Of a DNA stretch of 64,000 nucleotides, positions 28,788-37,906 are shown in pieces. The translations under genes and the position numbers were made by a program. Origin of the DNA: Bradyrhizobium xenonodulans (GTDB lineage: Bacteria > Pseudomonadota > Alphaproteobacteria > Rhizobiales > Xanthobacteraceae). Numbering within the stretch: the first letter of the stretch is position 1; the number at the start of each line of letters is the position of its first letter. The notes under the pieces are model-generated. The model had not been told where the DNA came from, made no database searches, and saw only the letters and a program-made list of their open reading frames with translations. Location of the stretch: contig NZ_CP089391.1 of assembly GCF_027594865.1 (NCBI RefSeq), positions 310,001 through 374,000 on the forward strand, given 5' to 3'.

Positions 28788-30974
28788 TCACTCGGCGGCG
28801 CCACCCCGCACGCGGCGCAGCCGGGCCGCCTTGTGGAGGATGCGCGAGAGCTCTTCGACCGAATAGGGCTTTTGCACGAGCTCGAAGCCGGCAGCACCTT
28901 CCTGGGACAGAGCCTCGCTGTAGCCACTGGTCAGCACGACCGGCACGCCGATGCCGCGGTCGCGGATCGCCCGCGCCAGATCGAGCCCGGTCATCCCGGG
29001 CATCACCACGTCCGAGAACACGACGTCGAAGCGCTCCGCGTCCATGACCAGCTCGGCGAGCGCATCGGTTGCATTGTCGATCAGGGTGATGCTGAAGCCG
29101 AGCTCGGTGAGGCCGTCGGCCGCGAAATTGGCGAGCTCGATATTGTCCTCGACCAGCAGCACCGACATGCCGCTGCCGGCGACCGCCGGCGCCGTGTTGG
29201 GCGCCTGCCGCTGTGGCAGCAGGTCCGGCGGCACGCGCGGCAAAAAGAGCGAGAACGTGCTGCCCTGTCCGACCTCGCTCGTGACCGTCACCTCGCCGCC
29301 GGATTGCCGGGCGAAGCCGAACACCTGGGACAGGCCGAGACCGGTGCCGTGACCGACCTGCTTGGTGGTGAAGAACGGCTCGAAGATGCGTTCGAGTCGC
29401 GCGGCGGGAATACCGATGCCGGTGTCGCTGACGGTGATGCCGACGAAGCCATGGTTGCTGGAGACACCGCTCGAGACACTGCCCGAGACATTGCTCGAGG
29501 CATTGCTCGAGCCTTGGGCCAGCGTGTCTGGAACGGTGATCGCGGCCTCGACCTTGAAAACGATCCGGCCCTTGCCGTGCATGGCATCGCGCGCATTGGT
29601 CGCCATGTTGATCAGTGCTGTCTCGAACTGGCTGGCATCGGCGTTGACGAGGCACGGCTCCGCCGGCAATTGCATCGCGATCTCGATCGCCGGGCCCAGC
29701 AGCGTGGCGAGCATGTCATGCAGCCGCTGCATCCGCTCGGCGACGTCGAACACCTCCGGCTTCAGGGTCTGGCGCCGTGCAAACGCCAGAAGCTGCGAGG
29801 TCAGCCTGGCCGCGCGCGCCACCGCATCGGCAATGGCCGTGATGTAGCGCTGGCGCCGCTCCTCGGTCAGTTGCGGCCGGTTCAACAGATCGACGGAGGC
29901 GCGGATCACGGTCAGGAGGTTGTTGAAGTCGTGCGCGACGCCTCCGGTGAGCTGGCCGAGCGCTTCCAGACGCTGGCTGTGCTTGAGCGCCTCCTCGGCC
30001 TCGCGCCGCGCGGCGGCCTCGGCCTGCAGGTGCTGGGTGCGCCGGAACGCGAACGCCAGCAGCACGAACAGCAGTGCGGTGGCGGGCACACCGAACACCA
30101 GATGCTGGCCCATGGTGGCGAACCAGCGCCCCCGGATCGCCGAGGTCTCGAGCCCCGCGCTGACATAGATCGGATATTCGGCGACGCGCCGGTAGCCGAT
30201 GCGGCGCTCGATCCCGTCCGACGGCCAGGCGATGGTCATCAGGCCGCGCTGGGGGTGAGCGGCGATCTCCCGGCCAACCGGCCCGGTCGGATCGAGCCGG
30301 AGATCACTGTCTGCCTGCGGAAAATGGGCCAGCAGCACGCCGTCGGTGCGCCCCATCGCGAAGAAGCTGCCGGGATCGGAGCCGATCCTGGCATAAAAAC
30401 TCTCGAAATATTCCGGCAGGACGGAAGCCTGGATCACGCCGACGAAACTGCCGTCGTCGGTTTCGCGCCGCCGGCTCACGCCGAAGAAGCGCGCGCCCTG
30501 ATAGGGCGGCCGCGGCGTCAGCGAGGCGCCGATGAACGTGCCGATGCTCTGGTCGACATGGGCGTAGAAATAATCGCGGTCGGCAAAGCTCAGATCCTGT
30601 GGCGGCGAGGCGAGGCTGTTGACCAGCGCCTTTCCGTTCGCGTCGAAGATCCAGGCCGATTTGAGCTGCGGCAGCGAATCAGCCAGCCGTTTCAGGCGAC
30701 GGTGCAGCGCCGGTTCGCGCGAGCGGATGACGTCGTCGGGAAGGCCGCGCACGACCTCGTTGATCTCGGCAAGGCTGCGGTCGATGGTCTCGAACACCTT
30801 GAGCGCATGCTCATGCGCGACGTCGAGCGTGCGCTCGATCTCGCGGTCGGCAATGTTCCTCGTCGAGGTGTAGGAGATCGTGGAAGTGAAGACGAACAGT
30901 GCAATCGGCAGCGCCAGGGATGCCGCCATCATCCACTGCAACAGTTTCAGCGAGTTGCGTTGCGCGCCCTGCAC
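28788..30974 (-). CDS. Membrane hybrid histidine kinase with extracytoplasmic sensor and receiver
   Basis: 728 residues. Two membrane helices (about 13-34 and 290-312) flank a periplasmic Cache-like sensor domain of about 250 residues. A dimerisation/phosphoacceptor helix follows with GGVAHDFNNLLTVIRASVDL. The HATPase domain has ALINMATNARDAM (N box), DTGIGIP (G1) and HGTGLGLS (G2), and the C-terminal receiver has VLLVEDN, DVVFSDVVMPGMTG and Lys in QKPYS. A Ser/Asn-rich insert sits between N and G1 boxes. The start is a GTG at 30974 with GGAG five bases upstream. No DNA-binding partner is adjacent. The ligand is unknown. Confidence 0.9.
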   Translation of the reverse strand: MQGAQRNSLKLLQWMMAASLALPIALFVFTSTISYTSTRNIADREIERTLDVAHEHALKVFETIDRSLAEINEVVRGLPDDVIRSREPALHRRLKRLADSLPQLKSAWIFDANGKALVNSLASPPQDLSFADRDYFYAHVDQSIGTFIGASLTPRPPYQGARFFGVSRRRETDDGSFVGVIQASVLPEYFESFYARIGSDPGSFFAMGRTDGVLLAHFPQADSDLRLDPTGPVGREIAAHPQRGLMTIAWPSDGIERRIGYRRVAEYPIYVSAGLETSAIRGRWFATMGQHLVFGVPATALLFVLLAFAFRRTQHLQAEAAARREAEEALKHSQRLEALGQLTGGVAHDFNNLLTVIRASVDLLNRPQLTEERRQRYITAIADAVARAARLTSQLLAFARRQTLKPEVFDVAERMQRLHDMLATLLGPAIEIAMQLPAEPCLVNADASQFETALINMATNARDAMHGKGRIVFKVEAAITVPDTLAQGSSNASSNVSGSVSSGVSSNHGFVGITVSDTGIGIPAARLERIFEPFFTTKQVGHGTGLGLSQVFGFARQSGGEVTVTSEVGQGSTFSLFLPRVPPDLLPQRQAPNTAPAVAGSGMSVLLVEDNIELANFAADGLTELGFSITLIDNATDALAELVMDAERFDVVFSDVVMPGMTGLDLARAIRDRGIGVPVVLTSGYSEALSQEGAAGFELVQKPYSVEELSRILHKAARLRRVRGGAAE
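29464..29511 (-). repeat. Four 12-bp tandem repeats inside the histidine kinase gene
   Basis: The units ACACCGCTCGAG, ACACTGCCCGAG, ACATTGCTCGAG and GCATTGCTCGAG run head to tail and encode a Ser/Asn/Val-rich insert (SNASSNVSGSVSSGVSS region) between the N and G1 boxes. Each unit keeps the frame, so copy number can change without frameshift. Confidence 0.85.
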
Positions 30975-31297
30975 AGTCGCTCCGGTCCCTGACCGGAAGC
31001 TTACTTGAATTTCCCGCCGGGAAGGAAGCGGCTTATCGCCGGAACCGGAGGTTGCAATCCGGGCATTCGCGCGTGGCGCGGGCCGGAAGAAGAATCTTCT
31101 CGAATTGGCGCCGGCCGTAGAAATCCTGGCTGTCGCGGCGTCGGGCGGACCTGGACCGCATGAAATTGCTTTACGCTCCCTACCACCTCTTGAAGCGCCC
31201 GAACGATCTCACATAGACTGTCTTGACGGGGACAAGCAGACTCCCCGCGAGACTTCGGTCCAAGATCTGCGCAGCACGCAACACGTGGAGCTTGCGC
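30975..31297. other. Intergenic region without a gene
   Basis: 323 bases between the divergent histidine kinase and the ATP-grasp-like gene. Reading frames here look random. TCTTGACGGGGACAAGC near 31218-31235 contains a TTGACG that could be a -35 element for the ATP-grasp-like gene. Nothing else is recognised. Confidence 0.5.
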
Positions 31298-32332
31298 ATG
31301 GACACGGAACGACAACCCAATTCTCAACGGTCAATCGCCATTCTCTCGCGAGGCGACGCCGCCGCGCGCCGGGACGCCTCCCCACGAAACAGCCGCTTCG
31401 TCCAGGTGTTTGAAGCATTGGCCGCCGTCGGCGTCGACGCACGCCCGGTGACCTACGACGAGAGCTTTGCCGAAGAGGTCCGCGAGCAGTTGCTCGCGGT
31501 GGACGGCGTACTCGTCTGGGTCAACCCGATCCAGGATGGTCGAAGTCGTGCCGGCCTTGACGCCCTGCTGCGCGATGTCGCCCTCCGGGGTGTCTGGGTC
31601 AGTGCTCATCCGGACGTCATCCTCAAGATGGGTACCAAGGAGGTACTCTACCACACCCGCTCGATGGCGTGGGGAAGCGACACAGCACTCTATCAAACCG
31701 CCGAAGCGATGCGCGCCGAGTTGTCGACGCGGCTTGCCGCCGGTCCGCGCGTGATCAAGCGCAACCGGGGTAACGGTGGTCAGGGTGTCTGGAAGGTCGA
31801 GAGGCTGCCGACCTTCCCCATGATCAGGGTGCTCGACGCGACCAAGGACGCGCCCGAGGAACTGACGTTGGATGATTTTCTCCGTCGCTGCGCGGAGTAT
31901 TTCGAGAACGGCAGCGTGATCGATCAACCGTTCCAGCCTCGCCTGAGCGAAGGCGTCGTGCGCTGCTACATGGCTGGCGATCGGTGCGCGGGTTTCGGCC
32001 ATCACAAGGTCAAGGCCCTGGTCGACTCGCCGGCCGCACGTGCGGGGGCCGGGCCGCGGCTCTACACGTCCAACGCCGACCCGCGCTTCCAGCGGCTGCG
32101 CCGGCTGATGGAAGACGAGTGGACGCCGCAGCTAACCTCGTTGCTGGATATTGCCCGGGATGACTTCCCAGCCATCTGGGATGCGGACTTCATGCTCGGC
32201 CCCGTCCAGGCGGACGGGAGCGACAGCTACGTGCTCGGCGAGATCAATGTCAGCTCGGTGCACCCCTACACGGACGAGGCACCGGCGGAGATCGCCCGAC
32301 GGGTTGCCGATCGGCTGCAGCTTAAGCTTTGA
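31298..32332 (+). CDS. ATP-grasp-like protein, Cj0069 family
   Basis: 344 residues. The sequence resembles the Cj0069-type family, whose fold is related to ATP-grasp ligases: VIKRNRGNGGQGVWKVE is a glycine-rich nucleotide loop (Lys-Arg-Asn then GNGGQGV, about residues 151-167), and DADFMLGP, then VLGEINVSSV, supply the acidic metal-binding residues near the C-terminus. The reaction is not known. GGAG lies seven bases before the ATG. It is followed within three bases by an ABC ATPase and then a FetB-like permease, so the three form an operon and the protein probably serves the exporter or its substrate. Confidence 0.7.
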   Translation: MDTERQPNSQRSIAILSRGDAAARRDASPRNSRFVQVFEALAAVGVDARPVTYDESFAEEVREQLLAVDGVLVWVNPIQDGRSRAGLDALLRDVALRGVWVSAHPDVILKMGTKEVLYHTRSMAWGSDTALYQTAEAMRAELSTRLAAGPRVIKRNRGNGGQGVWKVERLPTFPMIRVLDATKDAPEELTLDDFLRRCAEYFENGSVIDQPFQPRLSEGVVRCYMAGDRCAGFGHHKVKALVDSPAARAGAGPRLYTSNADPRFQRLRRLMEDEWTPQLTSLLDIARDDFPAIWDADFMLGPVQADGSDSYVLGEINVSSVHPYTDEAPAEIARRVADRLQLKL

Positions 32333-32335
32333 CGC

Positions 32336-32932
32336 ATGCTGACGGTCAGCGGGCTCAAGCGCTTGCACATCTCCGCGTCATTCGACTTGCAGGACGGCGA
32401 ATGCGTCGCCCTGCAAGGACCGTCCGGGGTCGGGAAGACTTTGCTGCTTCGCTCCATAGCGGACCTCGATCCGAACGAAGGAACGGTCAAGCTCGACGGA
32501 ACGCTGAGAGAGGCGATGCCCGCCCCCGCCTGGCGAAAGCGAGTGACCTACCTCGCCGTCGAGCCTGGATGGTGGTCCGACATCGTGCAAGAGCACTTCT
32601 CGGGCTGGGATGATGCCCTACCGCTGGTCACGCGCCTGGGGTTGCCGGACGATTGCGGACCTTGGCCGATCCAAAGACTTTCGACCGGCGAGAGACAACG
32701 TTTGGGGCTTGTGCGGGCGCTCATGCTGCGGTCACGGGTGCTTCTGCTGGACGAGCCAACGTCGGCGCTCGACCCGGCATCCGCCGCGGCGGTGGAATCC
32801 TTGATCGCCGAACGCATTTCGAATGGAACGAGCGTCATCTGGAGCACCCACGACAACGCTCAAGCCCGCCGCGTCGGGTCACGGATACTCACGATGGGGC
32901 CCGATGGTGGCATTAGGGAAAACCGGTCGTGA
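32336..32932 (+). CDS. fetA: FetA-like ABC exporter ATP-binding protein
   Basis: 198-residue ABC ATPase. Walker A GPSGVGKTLLLR is at about residues 29-40, the signature LSTGERQRLG and Walker B LLLDEPTSALD follow, and there is a switch His in WSTHD. It is shorter than most ABC ATPases, as in the FetA/YbbL type, which powers the FetB permease that exports iron in E. coli. It starts three bases after the ATP-grasp-like stop and its TGA overlaps the GTG start of the permease (GTGA), so the two subunits are coupled. The assignment to iron is inferred from the family. Confidence 0.85.
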   Translation: MLTVSGLKRLHISASFDLQDGECVALQGPSGVGKTLLLRSIADLDPNEGTVKLDGTLREAMPAPAWRKRVTYLAVEPGWWSDIVQEHFSGWDDALPLVTRLGLPDDCGPWPIQRLSTGERQRLGLVRALMLRSRVLLLDEPTSALDPASAAAVESLIAERISNGTSVIWSTHDNAQARRVGSRILTMGPDGGIRENRS

Positions 32933-33735
32933 GCTACATTCAGCTTTCGTATGGCGATCTGGCCCTACCCGCGCTCCTTGTCGTCATGGACGGCGTTCTC
33001 TCGCTTGCTCTCCGCCTCAAGCTTGAAAAACAACTAGCCGTCGCGACCGTGCGGATGGTGGTTCAGCTCGTCCTCGTTGGATACGTGCTGACGTTCCTGT
33101 TTGCCGCGGTGTCGCCCCTTTGGACAGCGCTTGCAGCCGTCATCATGGTTCTCTTCGCATCTCGAGAAATCGTCGCGCGCCAGAAGCGGCGCCTTCCGGG
33201 CGTTTGGAAGTACGGGCTGGGCGCGGCATGCACGCTGCTCGCAGCCGGCACCGTTACGATGTTCGCGCTCCTGACAGAGCTACGTCCCGATCCTTGGTAT
33301 CATCCGCGCTATGCGCTGCCTTTGCTGGGCATGATCCTGGGCAACACCATGACCGGAATAAGCCTCGGCTTGGACGTGCTGACAAGCAGTCTGGTGCGGG
33401 AACGTGCCGCCGTGGAAGCTTGTCTTGCGCTCGGCGGCACCCGACACCAAGCCCTGCTGCCGATCATACGAGACGCCTTGCGAAGCGGCTTCATGCCGAT
33501 CATGAACAGCATGGCGGCAATCGGCCTCGTTTCCCTGCCGGGGATGATGACTGGCCAGATTCTCGCGGGCGTCGAGCCGGTCGATGCAGTCAAATATCAA
33601 TTGCTGATCATGTTCCTGATTGCCGGAGGGACCGGGCTGGGAACGCTGGCCGCCGTCCTGGGCGGCGCACGCCTCCTGACCGATCATCGACACCGACTAC
33701 GTCTCGACCGGTTTCCCGGTGAGAAGTCGATTTGA
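32929..33735 (+). CDS. fetB: FetB-like ABC exporter permease (UPF0014)
   Basis: 268-residue permease with about seven membrane helices. The UPF0014 landmarks are VRMVVQLVLVGYVL near residue 45, MILGNTMTGISLGLD and EACLALGGTRHQALLPIIRD, and NSMAAIGLVSLPGMMTGQI. The last two give the conserved loop that contacts the ATPase. The GTG start at 32929 overlaps the FetA stop by four bases. In E. coli FetAB exports iron and helps resist peroxide. Here the pair is led by an ATP-grasp-like gene, which is not the usual setting. Confidence 0.88.
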   Translation: MSYIQLSYGDLALPALLVVMDGVLSLALRLKLEKQLAVATVRMVVQLVLVGYVLTFLFAAVSPLWTALAAVIMVLFASREIVARQKRRLPGVWKYGLGAACTLLAAGTVTMFALLTELRPDPWYHPRYALPLLGMILGNTMTGISLGLDVLTSSLVRERAAVEACLALGGTRHQALLPIIRDALRSGFMPIMNSMAAIGLVSLPGMMTGQILAGVEPVDAVKYQLLIMFLIAGGTGLGTLAAVLGGARLLTDHRHRLRLDRFPGEKSI

Positions 33736-33938
33736 CAGCTTGGAAGCGGACCCGTCTCGATGCGCCTCGAAATCAATCGAGATTCGCGGATGTGGTCGCA
33801 AATCGAGACCGGTCCTTTTAAGGAATGCTTGTTTCCGGCTCTTCTCGCGTATCCGCGGCATGGCGGAGAGAAGTCCCACTCCCTCCGCCGCTCAAAAGAG
33901 TCGATAGACGCAGCAGCCGAACAGCGAGGCGTGGCGGG

Positions 33939-34721
33939 CTAGATCTGCCGCTCGACCATCTTGAGCTTGAGCTCGGCGATGGCTTCGGCCGGGTTGAGGC
34001 CCTTCGGGCAGGCCTTGGCGCAGTTCATGATGGTGTGGCAGCGGTAGAGCCGGAACGGGTCTTCGAGATTGTCCAGCCGCTCGCCGGTCGCTTCATCCCG
34101 CGAATCAGAGACCCAGCGATTGGCCTGGAGCAGCGCGGCGGGACCGAGATAGCGCTCGCTGTTCCACCAATAGCTCGGGCACGAGGTCGAGCAGCAGGCG
34201 CAGAGGATGCACTCGTAGAGACCGTCGAGCTTCTCGCGGTCCTCGTGGCTCTGCTTCCATTCCTTCTGCGGCGTCGGCGAGGTCGTCTTCAGCCACGGCT
34301 CGACGGAGGCATACTGCGCGTAGAAATTGGTGAGGTCGGGGACGAGGTCCTTCACCACCGGCTGGTGCGGCAGCGGGTTGATCTTGACCGCGCCGTCCTT
34401 CACGTCGTGCATCGAGCGGGTGCAGGCCAGCGTGTTCTGGCCGTCGATGTTCATGGCGCAGGAGCCGCAGACGCCTTCGCGGCAGGAGCGGCGGAAGGTC
34501 AGCGACGGGTCGATGTGGTTCTTGATCCAGATCAGGCCGTCCAGCACCATCGGGCCGCAATCATTGGTGTCGACGTAATAGGTGTCGACGCTCGGATTCT
34601 TGCCGTCGTCCGGATTCCAGCGATAGACGCGGAATTCGCGCGTTTCGGTCGCGCCCGCGGGCTTCGGCCAGGTCTTGCCGCCGGTGATCTTCGAGTTCTT
34701 CGGAAGTGCGAATTCAACCAT
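33939..34721 (-). CDS. sdhB: Succinate dehydrogenase iron-sulfur subunit
   Basis: 260 residues. It carries the three Fe-S clusters that link FAD in SdhA to ubiquinone. The [2Fe-2S] cysteines lie in CREGVCGSC with a later C (about 70-92), the [4Fe-4S] in [11 protein letters not shown] and the [3Fe-4S] in [12 protein letters not shown]. It is the last gene of sdhCDAB, 25 bases after sdhA. Length and order are standard for alphaproteobacteria. Confidence 0.97.
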   Translation of the reverse strand: MVEFALPKNSKITGGKTWPKPAGATETREFRVYRWNPDDGKNPSVDTYYVDTNDCGPMVLDGLIWIKNHIDPSLTFRRSCREGVCGSCAMNIDGQNTLACTRSMHDVKDGAVKINPLPHQPVVKDLVPDLTNFYAQYASVEPWLKTTSPTPQKEWKQSHEDREKLDGLYECILCACCSTSCPSYWWNSERYLGPAALLQANRWVSDSRDEATGERLDNLEDPFRLYRCHTIMNCAKACPKGLNPAEAIAELKLKMVERQI

Positions 34722-34746
34722 TTCGATTAGGGCCTTCGCTGTTCGA

Positions 34747-36582
34747 TCAGTACACGCGCGCTTTGGGCGGGATGTACTGCACGTCGTTGGTCATGGTGTA
34801 GTCGTGAACCGGGCGGTACTCGATCTTGACCTTGCCGGCATCGTCCAGCCAGGCCAGCGTGTGCTTCATCCAGTTCTTGTCGTCGCGCTCGGAGAAGTCC
34901 TCGCGGGCATGCGCGCCGCGGCTCTCGGTGCGGTTGGCGGCCGAGTTCATCGTCACCACCGCCTGCGAGATCAGATTGTCGAATTCGAGCGTCTCGACGA
35001 GATCCGAATTCCACACCAGCGAGCGGTCGGACACGGCGATGTCGGTGATGCCGCTGTGGACTTTCTCGATCAAATTCTGGCCTTCGCTCAGCACTTCGCC
35101 GGTGCGGAACACCGCGCAATTGCTCTGCATCACGTGCTGCATGCCCTCGCGCAATTTCGCGGTCGGCGTGCCGCCGGAGGCGTAGCGGTAATGGTCGAGG
35201 CGGCCGAGCGCGAGGTCGGACGAGTTCGCCGGCAGTTCCGGCTGGCTGGCGTTGGGCGTCAGCTTCTCGGCGAGACGGAGCGCCGCGGCGCGGCCGAACA
35301 CGACGAGGTCGATCAGCGAATTCGAGCCGAGCCGGTTGGCGCCGTGCACGGAGACGCAGGCCGCTTCGCCGATCGCCATCAGGCCCGGAATGACGGCGTT
35401 GTCGTCGCCGTCCTTCTTGGTCAGCACTTCGCCGTGATAATTCGTCGGGATGCCGCCCATGTTGTAATGCACGGTCGGCACGATCGGGATCGGCTCGCGC
35501 GTCACGTCGACGTTGGCGAAGATCTTCGCGGATTCGGAGATGCCCGGCAGCCGCTCGGCCAGCACCGCGGGATCGAGATGGTCGAGATGAAGGAAGATAT
35601 GGTCCTTCTTCTTGCCGACGCCGCGGCCTTCGCGGATCTCGATGGTCATCGCGCGCGAGACGACGTCGCGCGACGCCAGATCCTTTGCGGACGGCGCATA
35701 GCGCTCCATGAAGCGCTCGCCCTCGGAGTTGACGAGATAGCCGCCTTCGCCGCGTGCGCCTTCGGTGACGAGACAGCCCGAGCCGTAGATGCCGGTCGGG
35801 TGGAACTGGACGAACTCCATGTCCTGCATCGGCAGGCCGGCCCGCAGCACCATGCCGCCGCCGTCGCCGGTGCAGGTATGCGCCGAGGTGCAGGAGGCGT
35901 AGGCGCGGCCGTAGCCGCCGGTCGCCAGAATCACGGTCTGGGCGCGGAAGCGGTGCAGCGTGCCGTCATCGAGCTTGAGCGCGATGACGCCGCGGCAGGT
36001 GCCCTGGTCGTCCATGATCAAATCGATGGCGAAGAACTCGATGAAGAACTCGGCCGCGTGGCGCAGCGACTGGCCGTACATCGTGTGCAGCATGGCGTGG
36101 CCGGTACGGTCGGCGGCGGCGCAGGTGCGCTGCGCCTGGCCCTTGCCGTAGTCCATGGTCATGCCGCCGAACGGGCGCTGGTAGATCTTGCCGTCCTCGG
36201 TGCGCGAGAACGGCACGCCCCAGTGCTCGAGCTCGTAGACCGCCTCGGGCGCGTTGCGCACCATGTATTCGATCGCGTCCTGGTCGCCGAGCCAGTCCGA
36301 CCCCTTCACGGTGTCGTACATGTGCCAGCGCCAGTCGTCCTTGTGCATGTTGCCGAGGGAGGCCGAAATGCCGCCCTGCGCCGCCACCGTGTGCGAGCGG
36401 GTCGGAAACACCTTGGTGATGCAGGCGGTGCGGAGTCTCGCCTCGCTGCAGCCGACCACGGCGCGCAAACCGGCGCCGCCGGCACCGACCACGACGACGT
36501 CATAGGTGTGGTCTTCGATCGGATAGGCTTTGCCGTTGGTGGCGGGAGCGCCGTTGCCCTTGCCATTCGTCTCTGTGGCCAT
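34747..36582 (-). CDS. sdhA: Succinate dehydrogenase flavoprotein subunit
   Basis: 611 residues. The dinucleotide fold [17 protein letters not shown] lies at about 30-46 and the FAD-attachment region reads [17 protein letters not shown], with the histidine that binds FAD covalently. The active-site segment with HPTGIYGSG and REGRGVG follows. It oxidises succinate to fumarate in the TCA cycle on the cytoplasmic face of the membrane. It sits three bases downstream of sdhD and is co-transcribed. Confidence 0.98.
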   Translation of the reverse strand: MATETNGKGNGAPATNGKAYPIEDHTYDVVVVGAGGAGLRAVVGCSEARLRTACITKVFPTRSHTVAAQGGISASLGNMHKDDWRWHMYDTVKGSDWLGDQDAIEYMVRNAPEAVYELEHWGVPFSRTEDGKIYQRPFGGMTMDYGKGQAQRTCAAADRTGHAMLHTMYGQSLRHAAEFFIEFFAIDLIMDDQGTCRGVIALKLDDGTLHRFRAQTVILATGGYGRAYASCTSAHTCTGDGGGMVLRAGLPMQDMEFVQFHPTGIYGSGCLVTEGARGEGGYLVNSEGERFMERYAPSAKDLASRDVVSRAMTIEIREGRGVGKKKDHIFLHLDHLDPAVLAERLPGISESAKIFANVDVTREPIPIVPTVHYNMGGIPTNYHGEVLTKKDGDDNAVIPGLMAIGEAACVSVHGANRLGSNSLIDLVVFGRAAALRLAEKLTPNASQPELPANSSDLALGRLDHYRYASGGTPTAKLREGMQHVMQSNCAVFRTGEVLSEGQNLIEKVHSGITDIAVSDRSLVWNSDLVETLEFDNLISQAVVTMNSAANRTESRGAHAREDFSERDDKNWMKHTLAWLDDAGKVKIEYRPVHDYTMTNDVQYIPPKARVY

Positions 36583-36585
36583 GGC

Positions 36586-36990
36586 TTACACTCCGGATGA
36601 AAGCTTCAGAATCGCGTAGGTCGAGGCAAGCGCCACGGCGATCGAAAAGAAATTGTTGAGCATGATCGAGATGAGCTTCAGCTTCTCGTTATGGACGTAG
36701 TCCTCGATCACCACCTGCATGCCGATCTTCATGTGCCAGACGCTGGCGGCGATGAAGAGCAGCAGGATCACCGCGACCGGCAGCGAGCTGAGGATCTGCG
36801 CTGCGCCAACCTGGTTGCGGCCGAGCAGCATCATGACGATCACCAGCGCGGGAATCATCAGCAGCGTCATGGCGACACCGGTGATGCGCTGGCGCCAGAA
36901 GTCGGACGTGCCCGAATGCGCCGCGCCGAGATTGCGGACGCGGCCGAGCGGGGTGCGCATGCTGCGCTTGGGCGTATCGGCTGTGCTCAT
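36586..36990 (-). CDS. sdhD: Succinate dehydrogenase membrane anchor subunit D
   Basis: 134 residues with three membrane helices after a charged N-terminus containing RNLGAAHSGTSDFWRQRITG. The conserved His in SVWHMKIGMQVVIEDYVH is expected to help bind heme b or quinone. The ATG at 36990 overlaps the sdhC stop by four bases (ATGA), so the two anchor subunits are coupled. Confidence 0.95.
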   Translation of the reverse strand: MSTADTPKRSMRTPLGRVRNLGAAHSGTSDFWRQRITGVAMTLLMIPALVIVMMLLGRNQVGAAQILSSLPVAVILLLFIAASVWHMKIGMQVVIEDYVHNEKLKLISIMLNNFFSIAVALASTYAILKLSSGV

Positions 36991-37385
36991 CGTCCACCTC
37001 CGATCGCGTAGGCGATGATCCAGATCAGCACCGTCAGCACGATGCCGCCGATCAGCGCGCCCCAGGTCAGGGCCTCGCGCTCGTTGGCCTTGAAGCCGTA
37101 GCCGAGGTCCCACACGAAGTGCCGGATGCCGCTCAGCATATGGTGCATCAGGGCCCAGGTGTAGCCGAACACGATCAGCCGGCCGATGATGCTGCCGGTA
37201 AAGGCCTGGACATGGCCATAGGCGGCAGGGCCGGAGGCCGCCGCGATCAGCCACCAGGCCAGCAGCAGGGTTCCGAAATAGAGGGCGATACCGGTGGCGC
37301 GATGGACGATGGACAGGGCCATCGTCAGCGTCCAGCGGTAAACTTGCATGTGGGGTGAAAGCGGTCGTTCGATCCGTGCGGTCAT
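36987..37385 (-). CDS. sdhC: Succinate dehydrogenase cytochrome b556 subunit
   Basis: 132 residues with three membrane helices. RPLSPHMQVYRW at the start and SIVHRATGIALYFG are the SdhC signature; H in MHHMLSGIRHFVWD is the likely heme ligand. I chose ATG 37385, which gives MTARIERPLSPH, over an ATG ten codons upstream. It is the first gene of sdhCDAB. Confidence 0.95.
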   Translation of the reverse strand: MTARIERPLSPHMQVYRWTLTMALSIVHRATGIALYFGTLLLAWWLIAAASGPAAYGHVQAFTGSIIGRLIVFGYTWALMHHMLSGIRHFVWDLGYGFKANEREALTWGALIGGIVLTVLIWIIAYAIGGGR

Positions 37386-37906
37386 GGGCTTTGATGTTGT
37401 ATTGCGGCCCAGCATGGGGCGCGCGGGGATCGCGAAAGGTCGGCTCTATTTACGGAGTCGATTTCGCGTGCGCAATCACCAATTCGCCATAAATCGAACG
37501 GGGGTTCAGCCCTACAGCGTTGATGAAACAAGGCCAATCAGGGGCTTGGTATACCAGAGCAGTGGTGCACCGTCTAAGAAAAGAATACAAATTCACTCTT
37601 TGTCCCGACCGGCGAGGCGCATTGAAATCGCTATTGGAACGGCTCTAACCCGCGGCTAGCAGCTCACAGTTCGAACCAGTCAGTTCATGAGACCCGGAGC
37701 CGCCTGGACGGCCGAGCTGACATCTCCCATTTCCGCGCGGCGCACCGATTTTTCGTCCGGCGGGTGGATATGCGCAGCCTGCATCCCACCCCAGACCCGC
37801 GGCGCCGCGTGTCGACCGGACAAATCAGATCGCCTACAGCTTGGCGCGTAGCCATCTCCAAGCAGTTCTTGGAGAAGTTGCGGCCATTTGCCGGGGCAGG
37901 TCAGGG
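37386..37906. promoter_or_regulatory. Divergent sdhC / TauE control region with two short palindromes
   Basis: 521 bases between sdhC and the TauE gene, with no coding frame I accept. It holds TGGTATACCA, a perfect 10-bp palindrome at 37547-37556 about 165 bases upstream of sdhC, which fits the GTA-TAC core of GntR-type operators. It also has CTCCAAG-N5-CTTGGAG at 37856-37874, 33 bases upstream of the TauE GTG. Which promoter each serves is not known. Confidence 0.45.

Noticed and set aside
26025..30992. A 1655-codon open frame on the plus strand opposite three minus-strand genes
   Set aside because: The FkbM, ABC transporter and histidine kinase genes share the same frame register, and the antisense frame is open because TTA, CTA and TCA codons are rare in high-G+C genes. 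The sense genes have clear domains; the antisense protein has none.
34675..36600. 641-codon frame opposite sdhA, and 617 codons opposite typA (2881-4734)
   Set aside because: Shadows of sdhA and typA with Arg/His/Gly-rich translation typical of antisense frames.
37386..37840. Possible tRNA because of GTTCGAACC-like sequence near 37664
   Set aside because: No acceptor stem or anticodon arm could be folded around it by eye.
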